Shown here piece by piece: positions 1-8,249 of a DNA stretch of 14,787 bases. Below the pieces are notes generated by a model, which saw only the letters and a list, made by a program, of their open reading frames with translations, did no database searches and was not told the DNA's origin. How positions within the stretch are numbered: position 1 is the stretch's first letter; each line of letters opens with the position of its first letter. The position numbers and the translations under genes were made by a program. The DNA is taken from the NCBI GenBank assembly GCA_021799315.1, contig JAJZAR010000029.1:1-14787 (forward strand), in the 5' to 3' direction. The stretch is from Thermoplasmata archaeon. GTDB lineage: Archaea > Thermoplasmatota > Thermoplasmata > Thermoplasmatales > Thermoplasmataceae.

Positions 1-1024
1 GCCACTTCCTATAGAGTTGCATGATCCGATACTGTCAAGGGAGAGTGGTCTAAGCTATGAAAAGAATGGATGGTTGAATCATAAAACCGTTGTAGAATTC
101 ACAAAATACGCAGCCTATGTAGCATGGAAATTTGATGAAGTTGCAGATCAGTTCTCCATAATGAATGAACCCAATGTGGTTTTCGGAAACGGATATTTCA
201 ATGTAAAATCTGGATTTCCACCTGCATATCCTTCCACCGAAGCTGGAAATCTTTCAAAGAAGCATATTATAGAGGCGATCGGAAGATCATATGATGAAAT
301 GAAGAAGTTTACTAAGAAGCCCGTAGGACTAATATATGCAAATGCCGATTTTGTTCCTAAGAGTAAAGAAGATGAGGATGCTGTGGAAATGGCTTTATTC
401 AATGAGAGATATTCTTTCTTCGATTCTTTGAGGAGTGGTGATATGTCATGGGTAAAGGTTGTCAATGATTCAACAGTTTTCGGAGAACCCTCCAGTGAAG
501 TAAGGGATGATCTAAAGAATAAGCTTGATTGGATAGGGGTTAACTATTATACAAGGAATGTTGTCAAAAAAACTGAAACTGGATATACCGTTCTGAAAGG
601 ATATGGTCATAATGCTGTTGCAGGAATGCTTAGCAAAGATAACAGAGAAGTAAGCGATTTTGGATGGGAAGTATATCCTGAGGGAATATATAATGTACTC
701 AAGCAGTACCATGAAAGATATCACATGCCAATGATAGTCACGGAAAACGGAGTTGCTGACTCTTATGATAAGATCAGACCGAGGTATTTGGTTTCTCATT
801 TAAGCCAGGTAGAGAGGGCGGCAGGTGAAGGCATAGATGTTAGAGGATATCTGCACTGGTCTCTGCTTGACAATTATGAATGGTCATCTGGTTTCGGATT
901 GAAATTTGGAATTCTTGGTGTTAATCTTAAGACAAAGAAAATTGAAATGAGACCAAGTGCCCTAATCTTCAAACGAATAACTGAGAATAATGGTATACCA
1001 GAAGATTTGAAATGGATGTCTTGA
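1..1024 (+). CDS. lacS: GH1 beta-glycosidase (LacS type), 5' end cut by window edge
   Basis: Cytosolic retaining beta-glycosidase that hydrolyses beta-linked disaccharides and short oligosaccharides to monosaccharides. The frame is open from base 2 (PLPIELHDP...), so the natural start and roughly the first 140 residues of a family of about 480-490 residues lie outside the window. Seen: the acid/base motif MNEPNVV, with its glutamate at bases 167-169, and the nucleophile motif VTENG, with its glutamate at 743-745. The substrate-pocket stretch GYLHWSLLDNYEWSSGFG is also present. The sequence resembles Sulfolobus LacS closely along its whole visible length (recalled, not aligned). The serine/lysine/tyrosine signature of 6-phospho-beta-glycosidases is absent at the NYEW region, which fits unphosphorylated sugars delivered by an ABC importer. 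The aldo/keto reductase remnant follows 44 bases downstream on the same strand, probably in one transcript. Glucosidase versus galactosidase preference cannot be told. Confidence 0.95.
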   Translation, partial: PLPIELHDPILSRESGLSYEKNGWLNHKTVVEFTKYAAYVAWKFDEVADQFSIMNEPNVVFGNGYFNVKSGFPPAYPSTEAGNLSKKHIIEAIGRSYDEMKKFTKKPVGLIYANADFVPKSKEDEDAVEMALFNERYSFFDSLRSGDMSWVKVVNDSTVFGEPSSEVRDDLKNKLDWIGVNYYTRNVVKKTETGYTVLKGYGHNAVAGMLSKDNREVSDFGWEVYPEGIYNVLKQYHERYHMPMIVTENGVADSYDKIRPRYLVSHLSQVERAAGEGIDVRGYLHWSLLDNYEWSSGFGLKFGILGVNLKTKKIEMRPSALIFKRITENNGIPEDLKWMS

Positions 1025-1058
1025 GTAATAAATGATTTTGAAGGAAATCATAACAATA

Positions 1059-1064
1059 GGGTGA
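1059..1064 (+). promoter_or_regulatory. Ribosome binding site deciding a TTG start
   Basis: GGGTGA, complementary to the archaeal 16S 3' end, sits 4 bases before the TTG at 1069. No ATG or GTG in the same frame gives a better N-terminus, so TTG is taken as the start of the aldo/keto reductase. An internal site here also fits co-transcription with the GH1 gene. Confidence 0.6.
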
Positions 1065-1068
1065 AAGA

Positions 1069-2051
1069 TTGAATTACAGAAAACTTGGAAAAACAGGGAT
1101 CATGGTTTCGGAAATTGGATTTGGTGCATGGGCGATTGGAGGTACCTGGGGGGAGGTGAGTGATGATGAATCTAGAAAAGCCTTAAAGGAAGCGGTAGAA
1201 AATGGAATCAATTTTTTTGATACCGCAGATGTTTATGGGGATGGTAGATCTGAAAGACTGGTGGGAGAGTTAAAAAAGATTATGGAGACCATGTCCATAT
1301 AGCAACAAAAGCTGGTCGTAGATTGAATCCTCATACTGCAGCAGGTTACAATTACGAAAACCTACTTGACTTTACAAAGAGAAGCTTGAAAAATCTAAAC
1401 GTAAAAGAAATAGAATTGTTGCAACTTCATTGTCCACCATGGGAGGCATATTATAATCCCGGCATATTTGAATCCCTTGAAAAATTAAAGGATGAGGGTT
1501 TTATCCTTAACTATGGTGTAAGTGTTGAAAAAGTTGAAGAAGCCATAAAAGCTTCTGAATATGCAGGAGTATCTACTGTTCAGATTATATTTAATATGTT
1601 CAGACAGAGACCTTCGGATTATTTTTTTTAACTTGCAAAAAAGAGGAATATTGGTATAATTGCAAGAGTACCACTCGCATCAGGTCTACTTACAGGTAAA
1701 TTCAATGGGAGTGAAGTATTTGAGCCTGGAGACCACAGAAGATTTAATAGAAATGGGGAAGCTTTTGACAGAGGAGAAACGTTTTCAGGGGTTGATTTTG
1801 GCAAAGGTGTCCAGACTGTTAAAGAATTGAACAAATACATGCCATCTGGGTTTACAATGACACAATTTGCCCTAAAGTGGATTCTGATGCATAAACAGAT
1901 ATCAACTGTAATAACTGGTGCAAAGACAGCCAGCCAGATTAGAGAAAATGCTAATTCCTCCCAGAAACCTGATCTAGATGAGGAAACTATGATGAAAGTC
2001 AAAGAGCTTTATGAAGAAAAAATTAAGGCAATGGTTCATCAGTACTGGTAA
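1069..2051 (+). pseudogene. Aldo/keto reductase, broken by a frameshift and an in-frame stop
   Basis: An NAD(P)H-dependent aldo/keto reductase gene that reads as about 327 residues once two lesions are undone, which is the usual family length. Part 1 (1069 to about 1280) carries FFDTADVYG with the catalytic Asp and Tyr. One base is missing near 1279-1280, after a run of six A, where an Asn codon is expected. The next frame continues as YGDHVHIATKAG with the catalytic Lys, and LLQLHCPP with the catalytic His. A TAA at 1629-1631, after two Phe codons in a T-run, interrupts that same frame. The frame then resumes at once with LAKKRNIGIIARVPLASGLLTGKF and runs to a natural stop at 2049-2051. A single G-to-T change would turn GAA (Glu) into this TAA. 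All four tetrad residues and the C-terminal NADP-site region survive, so decay is recent, or both lesions are sequence errors. As written, no full protein can be made. Confidence 0.85.
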
Positions 2052-2101
2052 ATTATAAAATTTTTACAGATTTCTCTAAAAATTAAAGGTTGAAATGTTA
2101 A

Positions 2102-2193
2102 TTTATAATAATTTTATAAAATATGTTTCAATTAGAATTTGGAGGTATTAATTTAAAAGCAATTTAAAACCAATAGTTGTTTTAACTGGAGGT
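2102..2193 (+). promoter_or_regulatory. Orphan promoter-like and GGAGGT motifs with no gene
   Basis: The 174-base gap between the reductase remnant and the convergent importer operon holds an A/T block with TATA-like sequence (2102-2124). Two GGAGGT motifs follow, at 2141-2146 and 2188-2193. A TTG at 2204 lies 10 bases after the second motif, but that frame closes after 15 codons, inside the 3' end of the opposing ATPase gene. No protein I recognise follows either motif. On the minus strand the same segment gives T-rich direct repeats (complement of 2148-2171) that could end the importer transcript. Either reading is weak. Confidence 0.2.
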
Positions 2194-2225
2194 AAAGTTT
2201 TAGTTGAAAGTGTTAATTATTTTTA

Positions 2226-3200
2226 TTATAACTGAAACTCCCCTGGTTTGAAACACTTTACGTAATGATTTTCTTCAGCTTCTATGGTAGGTGGTTCGTT
2301 GACGATGCAATTATTGTCGGCCAAGGGGCAAATTGATGCATAGGAACATCCTTTATTCTGGCTAACAATACTCTGTTTCTTTTGCCCATAGTTATTCAGA
2401 ACGTCCAATATTTTGGAGTTTCCTAGGAGTTTAGATGGTTTTATTGATGCCAAAAATGTTGTATACGGATGTAGAGGGTTTTTTAATATATCTTTCGTCC
2501 ACCCAACCTCTATTATTTTACCCTTGTATAGCACTGCAACTTTTTTGGCAATTTTTGGAACGACCATTATATCATGGGTAATAAGAAGAAGAGTTGCCCC
2601 AAACATCTCTCCTTCGTTTTTAAGAGTCTCTATAATCTCATCTCTGTGGATGAAATCAATCATGGTTGTAGGTTCATCCACAACTACATATTTTGGCTTC
2701 ACGATGAAGGCTCTCGCAATCAGTATTCTTTGCTTTTCTCCTCCACTTAAGTCACTTCCTTTCTTATCCAGATAATCTTCGCTTAGTCCACTTGAACTAA
2801 GAGCTTCGATTAGTAACTCTTTCTTTTCATTGGGATCTTTAATTCCCAAGAGAAAGCGTAATGGTCTATCTAATATCTCCCTGACTGTTTCTAGAGAATC
2901 AATAGCTCCATATGGGTCCTGATGGATATACTGTGTTATTTTCCAAAGTTCATTCTTCTTATAGCCTCCTATCTCCTTACCAGACAACAGTATCTTTCCC
3001 TTGCTTGGTTTTTCCAGACCACATGATATTCTTCCCAGTGTCGACTTTCCGGACCCCGTTTCACCCACAATAGCTATATTCTCTGACGAATTGACAGTTA
3101 ATGAAACGTTCTCCAGAGCTGTAACTATATAACCTTTCCTGCCAAAATACTTGCTTACGCCCTGGACCTCAAGAATGTGATTTGAAAATGAAAAATTCAC
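2226..3200 (-). CDS. Opp/Dpp-class ABC importer ATPase, DppF/OppF type
   Basis: One of the two cytosolic ATPases that drive the importer encoded by this operon. Seen: Walker A GETGSGKST (46-54), Q-loop Gln94, signature LSGGE (151-155), Walker B YVVVDEP (171-177) with catalytic Glu176, and switch His209. The C-terminus has the oligopeptide-transporter extension beginning NPLHPYT (241-247). It includes four cysteines (285, 291, 298, 316) in the pattern C-x5-C-x6-C-x17-C. A corresponding cysteine domain in the mycobacterial Opp ATPase has been reported to hold an iron-sulfur cluster; whether this one does is inference. The start is GTG, overlapping the TGA of the preceding ATPase gene (GTGA). 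A strong GAGGTGAT ribosome site (complement of 3204-3211) lies 3 bases upstream, so translation is coupled. It is the last gene of the operon. The substrate is not determined by this subunit. Confidence 0.93.
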   Translation of the reverse strand: MNFSFSNHILEVQGVSKYFGRKGYIVTALENVSLTVNSSENIAIVGETGSGKSTLGRISCGLEKPSKGKILLSGKEIGGYKKNELWKITQYIHQDPYGAIDSLETVREILDRPLRFLLGIKDPNEKKELLIEALSSSGLSEDYLDKKGSDLSGGEKQRILIARAFIVKPKYVVVDEPTTMIDFIHRDEIIETLKNEGEMFGATLLLITHDIMVVPKIAKKVAVLYKGKIIEVGWTKDILKNPLHPYTTFLASIKPSKLLGNSKILDVLNNYGQKKQSIVSQNKGCSYASICPLADNNCIVNEPPTIEAEENHYVKCFKPGEFQL

Positions 3201-3997
3201 TCTATCACCTCGTTTAATGTTGATACTAATTTTTTCGTGTATTCATTTTGTGGGTTGTTGATAATGTTTTTTATTGGACCTTTTTCCACTATCAACCCAT
3301 TTTTCATTACTAACATCTCATCAGCCAGAAAAATCACAGATGGCAAATCGTGTGTTATGTATATCATTGAAGAACCTGATCTTTTTAAATTTTTTTTGAG
3401 GATTGACAGTACATAAAACTCAGTGATAATATCCAGTGCAGTGGTTGGTTCGTCTGCAATTACGACTTCTGGTCCTGTTATCATTGCCAGTGCAATAAGA
3501 ATTCTTTGTCTCATTCCCCCACTTAGCTCATGTGGAAAGTTGTCCTTGACATATAGAGGTAAACTAACATAACGTAAAACCTCATCTATTTTCATTTCCG
3601 CTTCTCCTTTCTCGCTGATATCTAACTTATCTTTTAAAACAGACATAAAATTTGATTTAACAGACTCCACAGGATTCAGAGAATTCATTGATGCCTGAAA
3701 AATCATCGTTATTTTGTTCCATCTTATTTTATTTAGTTTATACTCACTCATACCAATAATATTTTTTCCATTAAATATCACTTCACCGGTGGCATAGGAA
3801 GGAGGGTCGATGATTCCCATAATTGCCTTGGCTATTGTGCTTTTTCCTGCTCCACTTTCTCCGACAATACCCAATATTTCTCCTTTTCTTAGTTTAAAAG
3901 AAATCGAATCGACTGCTTTTTTTTCTACACCGTAGGATGAATATATTACTGAGAGGTTTCTAACATCTAAAACCACTTCATTACTAACACTATCCAT
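3197..3997 (-). CDS. Opp/Dpp-class ABC importer ATPase, DppD/OppD type
   Basis: Second ATPase of the importer, expected to pair with the DppF-like subunit encoded next. Seen in 266 residues: Walker A GESGAGKST (46-54), Q-loop Gln101, the FQASMNSLNPV stretch typical of Opp/Dpp ATPases (100-110), signature LSGGM (158-162), Walker B VVIADEP (178-184) with Glu183, and switch His216. The protein stops soon after NNPQNEYTK, so it lacks the long cysteine-bearing C-terminal extension of its partner. It is at the short end for DppD proteins. ATG at 3995-3997 shares one base with the TGA of the upstream permease. A GAGGTG site (complement of 4005-4010) lies 7 bases ahead, supporting this start and coupled translation. 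Confidence 0.93.
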   Translation of the reverse strand: MDSVSNEVVLDVRNLSVIYSSYGVEKKAVDSISFKLRKGEILGIVGESGAGKSTIAKAIMGIIDPPSYATGEVIFNGKNIIGMSEYKLNKIRWNKITMIFQASMNSLNPVESVKSNFMSVLKDKLDISEKGEAEMKIDEVLRYVSLPLYVKDNFPHELSGGMRQRILIALAMITGPEVVIADEPTTALDIITEFYVLSILKKNLKRSGSSMIYITHDLPSVIFLADEMLVMKNGLIVEKGPIKNIINNPQNEYTKKLVSTLNEVIE

Positions 3998-4875
3998 CAG
4001 GTTACACCTCTGTAAGCGTTTTCCAAACTATACCCCATTAATGAAAGCCCCATAGCGAGTATTCCAATGCTTAAACCTGATGGTACTATCCACCACCACG
4101 CTCCAACATATAACGCGTTTGAGGTCTGAGCATAAAAAAGAGTTGTTCCCCACGCGTAACTCGTAATTGGTCCTACCCCCAGATAATCCATATATGCAAG
4201 GAAAAGAATTCCTCCAGTTGCTGAAAATATGCTAATGGATATAATCAGAGGCAATGTGTGAGAGAATATATCCTTAATAATATACCTGTTTGGAGTTCCA
4301 CTCATTATGGCTACTTCAATAAATGGAGATTGCTTGATTGAAAGAGCTGTTGATCTTACAGTCCTTGCCATCCATGGCCATGATAAAACTCCTATTATTA
4401 CGGAAGCAGTAAAATTTGTTGGTCTAACAAATGTTGAAATGACTATAAGCAGTGGCAGTATAGGTAATATCAGGAAAATATCGGCAAATCTCATTAAAGG
4501 CTCATCTGCTCTTGCAAAATATCCTGCAGATAAACCTATTATAACTCCAAATAATGCTGCAATTGCTGCTGATAGAAATGCAACAAAAAGTGTAGGTTGA
4601 GACCCATACATCCACTGGCTAAAAAGATCCTGCCCAGAAGCAGATGTTCCGAACGGGTGGGCTAGTGATGGTGGAGACCATAGTGGCCCTGTTGATGCAA
4701 TAGGATTGTATGGAAGATAAAAGAAAGAAATAAGGGCCAATATGGCGAAAAAAGCCAGTATTATAAAACCAACCTTGAAATACATATCATGGAAAAGAAG
4801 TGATAGCATTCCATTTTCTTTCTTTAATGACTTCAGGGTCGCCTTAATTTTTCCATTAATTTTATTTTCAATCAT
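3997..4875 (-). CDS. Opp/Dpp-class ABC importer permease, DppC type
   Basis: One of two integral membrane subunits forming the transport channel. From the start chosen here it is 292 residues: a charged cytosolic N-terminus, a first membrane helix around 35-54, then the family stretch HPFGTSASGQDLFSQW (73-88). The ATPase-docking EAA loop is at about 186-209 (EVAIMSGTPNRYIIKD, ending in HTLP), followed by more helices. The C-terminus keeps the MGLSLMGYSLENA form of the DppC ending. Start: an ATG at 4891-4893 overlaps the previous gene's TAA (TAATG) but has no ribosome site. The ATG at 4873-4875 has AAGGTGA (complement of 4884-4890) 8 bases ahead, like the other internal genes here, so I prefer it. 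The longer form would add six residues (MKVKNF). Confidence 0.92.
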   Translation of the reverse strand: MIENKINGKIKATLKSLKKENGMLSLLFHDMYFKVGFIILAFFAILALISFFYLPYNPIASTGPLWSPPSLAHPFGTSASGQDLFSQWMYGSQPTLFVAFLSAAIAALFGVIIGLSAGYFARADEPLMRFADIFLILPILPLLIVISTFVRPTNFTASVIIGVLSWPWMARTVRSTALSIKQSPFIEVAIMSGTPNRYIIKDIFSHTLPLIISISIFSATGGILFLAYMDYLGVGPITSYAWGTTLFYAQTSNALYVGAWWWIVPSGLSIGILAMGLSLMGYSLENAYRGVT

Positions 4876-4892
4876 GAAATTTTTCACCTTCA

Positions 4893-5891
4893 TTAAATGT
4901 ATGATACTCTAGGGTCTAGAAGTGGATATAAGAGATCTGCTGCTAAATTGGAAAGTATCATCACCACTGAAGTTACAAAAAGACCTGCCTCTATTACAGG
5001 ATAATCATATTCCAGAGCAGCTGTGATTATTACTGTGCCCATGCCCGGTAGTGAAAATAGAGATTCGATTATAAATATACCCCCAATTAAGTAACCAAAC
5101 TGCATAAAAAACTGAGTTATTGATGGCAAAAGGGCATTCCTAATTAGTTTCATCCTGAACGTAGACTCCTTCAGACCCTCAGCTTTTAAGGCTGTAACGA
5201 AATCGCTCTTCAGAAAATCTATAGTGGCACTTCTTATGATTAGAGTATGATTAGGAATTGTTGATATAACCACTACTATTATGGGCAGAGTCATTCCATA
5301 TAGTATAGTGGGAATTGATGACCCGTATGAAAATGGCACTATAGCTGGGAAAATATGTAAATATAGGCTGAAGACAAGAATCATGATCAAAGCAAGCCAG
5401 AAAATTGGAATACTATATACAAAGTAAAGTAATGGTACAGAGGCTTTATCTGTTTTCTTATTTTTCCTGATAGCCAGTTCTACACCAATGAATATTGATA
5501 CGCCCCATGCTATTAACTGAGAAATTACTATTAATAAAAGAGTAAATGGTAATGCTCTAAGTACAATATTAATGGCTGGATCATTTAAATACTCAAATGA
5601 TGTCCCAAAGTTAGGAGGGAAAGTGAACAAAACATTTCTTATGTATATCAAAAATTGATCATAAATTGGAAGATTTAACCCGTATTCCGCTTCAATTTCC
5701 TGCAAGGCCTGCTGATAAGAAATATGCGGGTTTTCCGCAATTAACCTTGAAACAAAATCATAGGCAATGTTTCCAGGCATTAAGTGCTCTATAGCAAATA
5801 TCAAAATTACTGCGGAAAAGTAAACTATCAGTGTGCCAATTAATCTCTTAACAATATATTTTCTACTATATCTCTGCTTCAAACCTGCCAA
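4893..5891 (-). CDS. Opp/Dpp-class ABC importer permease, DppB type
   Basis: First permease of the importer, 332 residues, expected to form a heterodimer with the DppC-like subunit. Seen: an N-terminal basic segment then membrane helix 1 (about 17-36) ending in HLMPGN, as in DppB proteins. There is an extracytoplasmic segment (about 41-105), and several helices to 215. The EAA docking loop is at about 230-256 (FVTALKAEGLKESTFRMKLI, then RNALLP), and the family hallmarks ESLFSLPGMG (276-285) and LLYPLLDPRV (320-329) are present. The start is TTG at 5889-5891, with GGGAG (complement of 5897-5901) 5 bases upstream. The 63-base gap to the binding-protein gene is the only real gap inside the operon. 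It is extremely A/T-rich, so an internal promoter, processing site or partial terminator is possible there. Confidence 0.92.
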   Translation of the reverse strand: MAGLKQRYSRKYIVKRLIGTLIVYFSAVILIFAIEHLMPGNIAYDFVSRLIAENPHISYQQALQEIEAEYGLNLPIYDQFLIYIRNVLFTFPPNFGTSFEYLNDPAINIVLRALPFTLLLIVISQLIAWGVSIFIGVELAIRKNKKTDKASVPLLYFVYSIPIFWLALIMILVFSLYLHIFPAIVPFSYGSSIPTILYGMTLPIIVVVISTIPNHTLIIRSATIDFLKSDFVTALKAEGLKESTFRMKLIRNALLPSITQFFMQFGYLIGGIFIIESLFSLPGMGTVIITAALEYDYPVIEAGLFVTSVVMILSNLAADLLYPLLDPRVSYI

Positions 5892-5954
5892 TTTGTCTCC
5901 CTTCTTTTATATTATTTGCTTGTTAAATATTTATTTTAAAAATTTTAAAGAGGG
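5892..5954 (-). promoter_or_regulatory. A/T-rich spacer between binding protein and permease genes
   Basis: A 63-base spacer, nearly all A/T, directly after the binding-protein stop. Read on the minus strand it holds T-rich stretches (TTTAAAATTTTTAAAAT) and then TATA-like AATAATATAAAA about 10-20 bases before the GGGAG site. It could reduce read-through so the binding protein is made in excess, as is common in such operons, or act as a secondary promoter. No hairpin of useful length is visible. Confidence 0.25.
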
Positions 5955-7859
5955 TTAATCCTCTCTTTCTCTGTTTTTCTTTTTCTTTATGTTATAACCT
6001 ACACCTACAGCTACTGCCGCTATTATAACCACAAAAGCTACGATTATATATAAATCAGTGTCGGAGAACGTGCTTTTAGTTACTATAGGATGCACAACCA
6101 TGAGAGTCCCATCCCAGAACTGTGGCATAGTCAGTGACTGGGTATCGAAAATTCCTGTGTGGTTAGTTACATTTCCCCAGTATACAGAATTACTAGCTTC
6201 CTCAAAATTGCTTGTATAGTAGAGAGGAATCATTGGTACCTGATTTGCGAAGTTCAATGCCAACTCTCTGTTCCAGTAATTGCTGCGTGGCGTATCAAAG
6301 GGATATGCAGAGGCATTTATGTAATCCTCTATCACATCTGCAAGAGTTCCATTTTTGACTATATGGGTACCATATAAGGCTGATGCACTTGTACCAAGAG
6401 ACTTATCGAATGCCGGTGTTAAATATCCGTAGAAGAAGGTGTATATATTGGTAATAAAGGAATTAAGAGGAATTCCAAAACCATATCCATCCCATACTGC
6501 TGCCCCATAAGTTGGTTGATCAGCTGAGGCTAATGTGCTCGTAAAGTCAGTAGTTGTTAGTGGAGTTAACTGCACTTTAAAACCAGCTGCTTCCCACATT
6601 GTTGAAAGTTCAACGGAGATATCAGTTGCTCCGGTTTCATAGTTCGGGTAAATGACCTTAATTGTAATTGTGCTTCCGGTGGAGTTTTCCCAGTACCCAT
6701 TCACAAGCTTGAATCCTGAGCTTTCCATGAGGGAATCAACTTTAGCTTGACTCTGAGTATAATTTGGGATTTGACTTGATGAAATATCAAGCATCTTGTC
6801 ATACTGGCTTGTTAAAGTTGCATAGTTTAATAGAGTGTAATTGTCACTGCCATAACCGAGATGGGCCAGGGTTTCCCTGTTAACCGCATATGCGAGTGCC
6901 TGACGAACACTGGTCATATTCATTGGATATTGCATATAGTTTAGATTTATTACCTCCTCCCCTGATGGAACAAGTGTGTGAAGCGAGTATCCAGGTACCT
7001 TGAATGCCTTTGCACTGGTATAGGAACCGCCGTCCCACGCAATTTGAATTTCTCCTGAAGAGAGGGCAGATATTTCTGCCGTAGTTGAGTCAAATAGAAT
7101 TATTTTCAGGTATTTGTAGTATGGCTGACCCTGATAATAATACGGATTCCTTGTTAAAATAAGAGGATTTTCTCCAGTTGTGTAGTTAGTTATTACATAC
7201 GGGGAATCTAAGACTATGTTTTTCTCATTGGTAAAGCTTGATAGCTGTGAGGCAGGAATATTTTCAAAGGAAGGGGCATAAACCATATCTGCTTCTCCCC
7301 CGGCTAGAAAATTCAAAAGCGATGGATAAGAAGTCTTGAACTCAAGCTGTACGGTTGTACTGTTAATTATAGTTGCATTGTGAACCATTGTTGCTCCGAA
7401 ATAGTCCGCTGTATCTGTTGCACTATCGTTATACAGATTAAGTGAAAAGGCCAAGTCAGTAGAAGTCATTGGTTGCCCATTGTCCCATTTCAGATTTGAC
7501 CTTAGTGTTAGATTCCACACCGTGTATGAGGGGTTAGTACTCCAGGTTTTCAGCAAACCAGCATGAATACCAGCGTCAGGCGGATATCCTATTGTTACCA
7601 GTGGAGTGTAAAACAAATAATTCAAGCCGGATGCTGAATATGTGGTCGTAAATGGATTTAAAGTTGACCAGGAATAATCACTTAAGAGCAGCCCCATAGT
7701 AAGTGTTGAGGAGTTACTTGTCACACTGGTGCTACTTGTAGAACTTGTAGCTGACAAATCTCCTCTTCCTAAAGCAGGTCCAGACTGAATAGCACCATAA
7801 AAGGCAGATGCTATCATTAAAGATGCTACGAGTATGATCAATACTTTTTTGAGTTTCAT
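5955..7859 (-). CDS. Family 5 solute-binding protein of ABC importer, membrane-anchored
   Basis: Extracellular substrate-binding protein (SBP_bac_5 fold) that captures the solute for the importer encoded downstream; 634 residues. Seen: basic N-terminus plus hydrophobic signal segment (4-24), and a Ser/Thr-rich linker (36-53) typical of archaeal surface proteins. The family core includes LLKTWSTNPSYTVWNLTLR (102-120) with WDNGQPMTSTDLAFSL, and further on VRQALAYAVNRETL. Near the C-terminus are a membrane helix (about 602-624) and a tail of lysines and acidic residues. It is therefore anchored by its C-terminus rather than by a bacterial-type lipobox, of which there is none. N-X-S/T sequons are frequent. 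Proteins of this family bind peptides in bacteria, but archaeal members also bind cello- and other oligosaccharides. The flanking GH1 and GH12 genes favour beta-glucan fragments (inference). It is the first gene of the operon, with its own promoter. Confidence 0.93.
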   Translation of the reverse strand: MKLKKVLIILVASLMIASAFYGAIQSGPALGRGDLSATSSTSSTSVTSNSSTLTMGLLLSDYSWSTLNPFTTTYSASGLNYLFYTPLVTIGYPPDAGIHAGLLKTWSTNPSYTVWNLTLRSNLKWDNGQPMTSTDLAFSLNLYNDSATDTADYFGATMVHNATIINSTTVQLEFKTSYPSLLNFLAGGEADMVYAPSFENIPASQLSSFTNEKNIVLDSPYVITNYTTGENPLILTRNPYYYQGQPYYKYLKIILFDSTTAEISALSSGEIQIAWDGGSYTSAKAFKVPGYSLHTLVPSGEEVINLNYMQYPMNMTSVRQALAYAVNRETLAHLGYGSDNYTLLNYATLTSQYDKMLDISSSQIPNYTQSQAKVDSLMESSGFKLVNGYWENSTGSTITIKVIYPNYETGATDISVELSTMWEAAGFKVQLTPLTTTDFTSTLASADQPTYGAAVWDGYGFGIPLNSFITNIYTFFYGYLTPAFDKSLGTSASALYGTHIVKNGTLADVIEDYINASAYPFDTPRSNYWNRELALNFANQVPMIPLYYTSNFEEASNSVYWGNVTNHTGIFDTQSLTMPQFWDGTLMVVHPIVTKSTFSDTDLYIIVAFVVIIAAVAVGVGYNIKKKKNRERED

Positions 7860-7880
7860 TGTGCTTGATACTCAAAGAAT

Positions 7881-7894
7881 CTATATATATATTG
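7881..7894 (-). promoter_or_regulatory. TATA box of the importer operon
   Basis: AATATATATATAG on the minus strand, centred about 28 bases before the ATG at 7859. There is no Shine-Dalgarno sequence between them, so the transcript is probably leaderless, starting at or within a few bases of the ATG. Confidence 0.65.
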
Positions 7895-7928
7895 ATAAAA
7901 CTCATCTTTGGTAGTATACTGTCTGAAC

Positions 7929-7940
7929 TTTAAATTTAAA
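7929..7940. repeat. Perfect 12-base palindrome, possible operator
   Basis: TTTAAATTTAAA lies about 70-80 bases upstream of the binding-protein ATG, upstream of that gene's TATA box, and is followed by TTCGAA. The position suits an activator site for the minus-strand operon. Simple A/T palindromes also arise by chance in DNA this A/T-rich, so the call is weak. Confidence 0.2.
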
Positions 7941-8142
7941 TTCGAACACAAACAGGAATGGACAAAATTTTTAGACTTACAAACATTTGCGTTTTTAATT
8001 CACATATAACCCTTTCCCCATATTTATGTGTTTGAACGCATTTTTGTTTTATTGACCTATTTAGTTTATTTTGCTAATATCTACCTTATCGTGGCTACAA
8101 TTAATCTCCCTGTAAGTTTTGATCCGATCATCCTATATGCCC

Positions 8143-8158
8143 TAACGAATCAACGTTA
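8143..8158. repeat. Inverted repeat TAACG-N6-CGTTA, possible operator
   Basis: Arms of 5 bases around a 6-base spacer, about 125-140 bases ahead of the GH12 start. The arms hold more G/C than the surrounding DNA, which makes this slightly less likely to be chance than the A/T palindrome. No second copy was found in the window. Confidence 0.2.
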
Positions 8159-8249
8159 CTCCTTTAAATTAACTTATTTATATTGTTCCGATAATTTCTT
8201 ATTCCTATTTCGATGTACTACCCACTTTAATATAAAGTTAAGTTATTAT

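Noticed and set aside
1323..1631. Separate 102-residue protein from a TTG at 1323.
   Set aside because: It is the middle of the same reductase; the frame carries reductase sequence from 1281, before this TTG, including the catalytic Lys.
1827..2051. Separate small gene from a TTG at 1827.
   Set aside because: It is in frame with, and continuous with, the upstream reductase reading frame from 1632. It is the C-terminal part of the broken reductase.
2204..2251. 15-codon peptide (TTG start) after the second GGAGGT motif.
   Set aside because: Too short to judge, runs into the opposing ATPase gene and has no known counterpart; kept only as a note on the orphan motifs.
2413..2775. 120-codon open frame antisense to the DppF-like ATPase, and similar long frames opposite other genes (for example 1628-2002, 11959-12411, 14006-14437).
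   Set aside because: These are opposite-strand shadows of conserved coding sequence, without ribosome sites, promoters or family motifs.
3197..3999. Short overlaps between importer genes as possible frameshifts.
   Set aside because: Each junction has a complete stop, an in-phase start with a good ribosome site, and full-length domains on both sides. They are normal coupled-translation overlaps.
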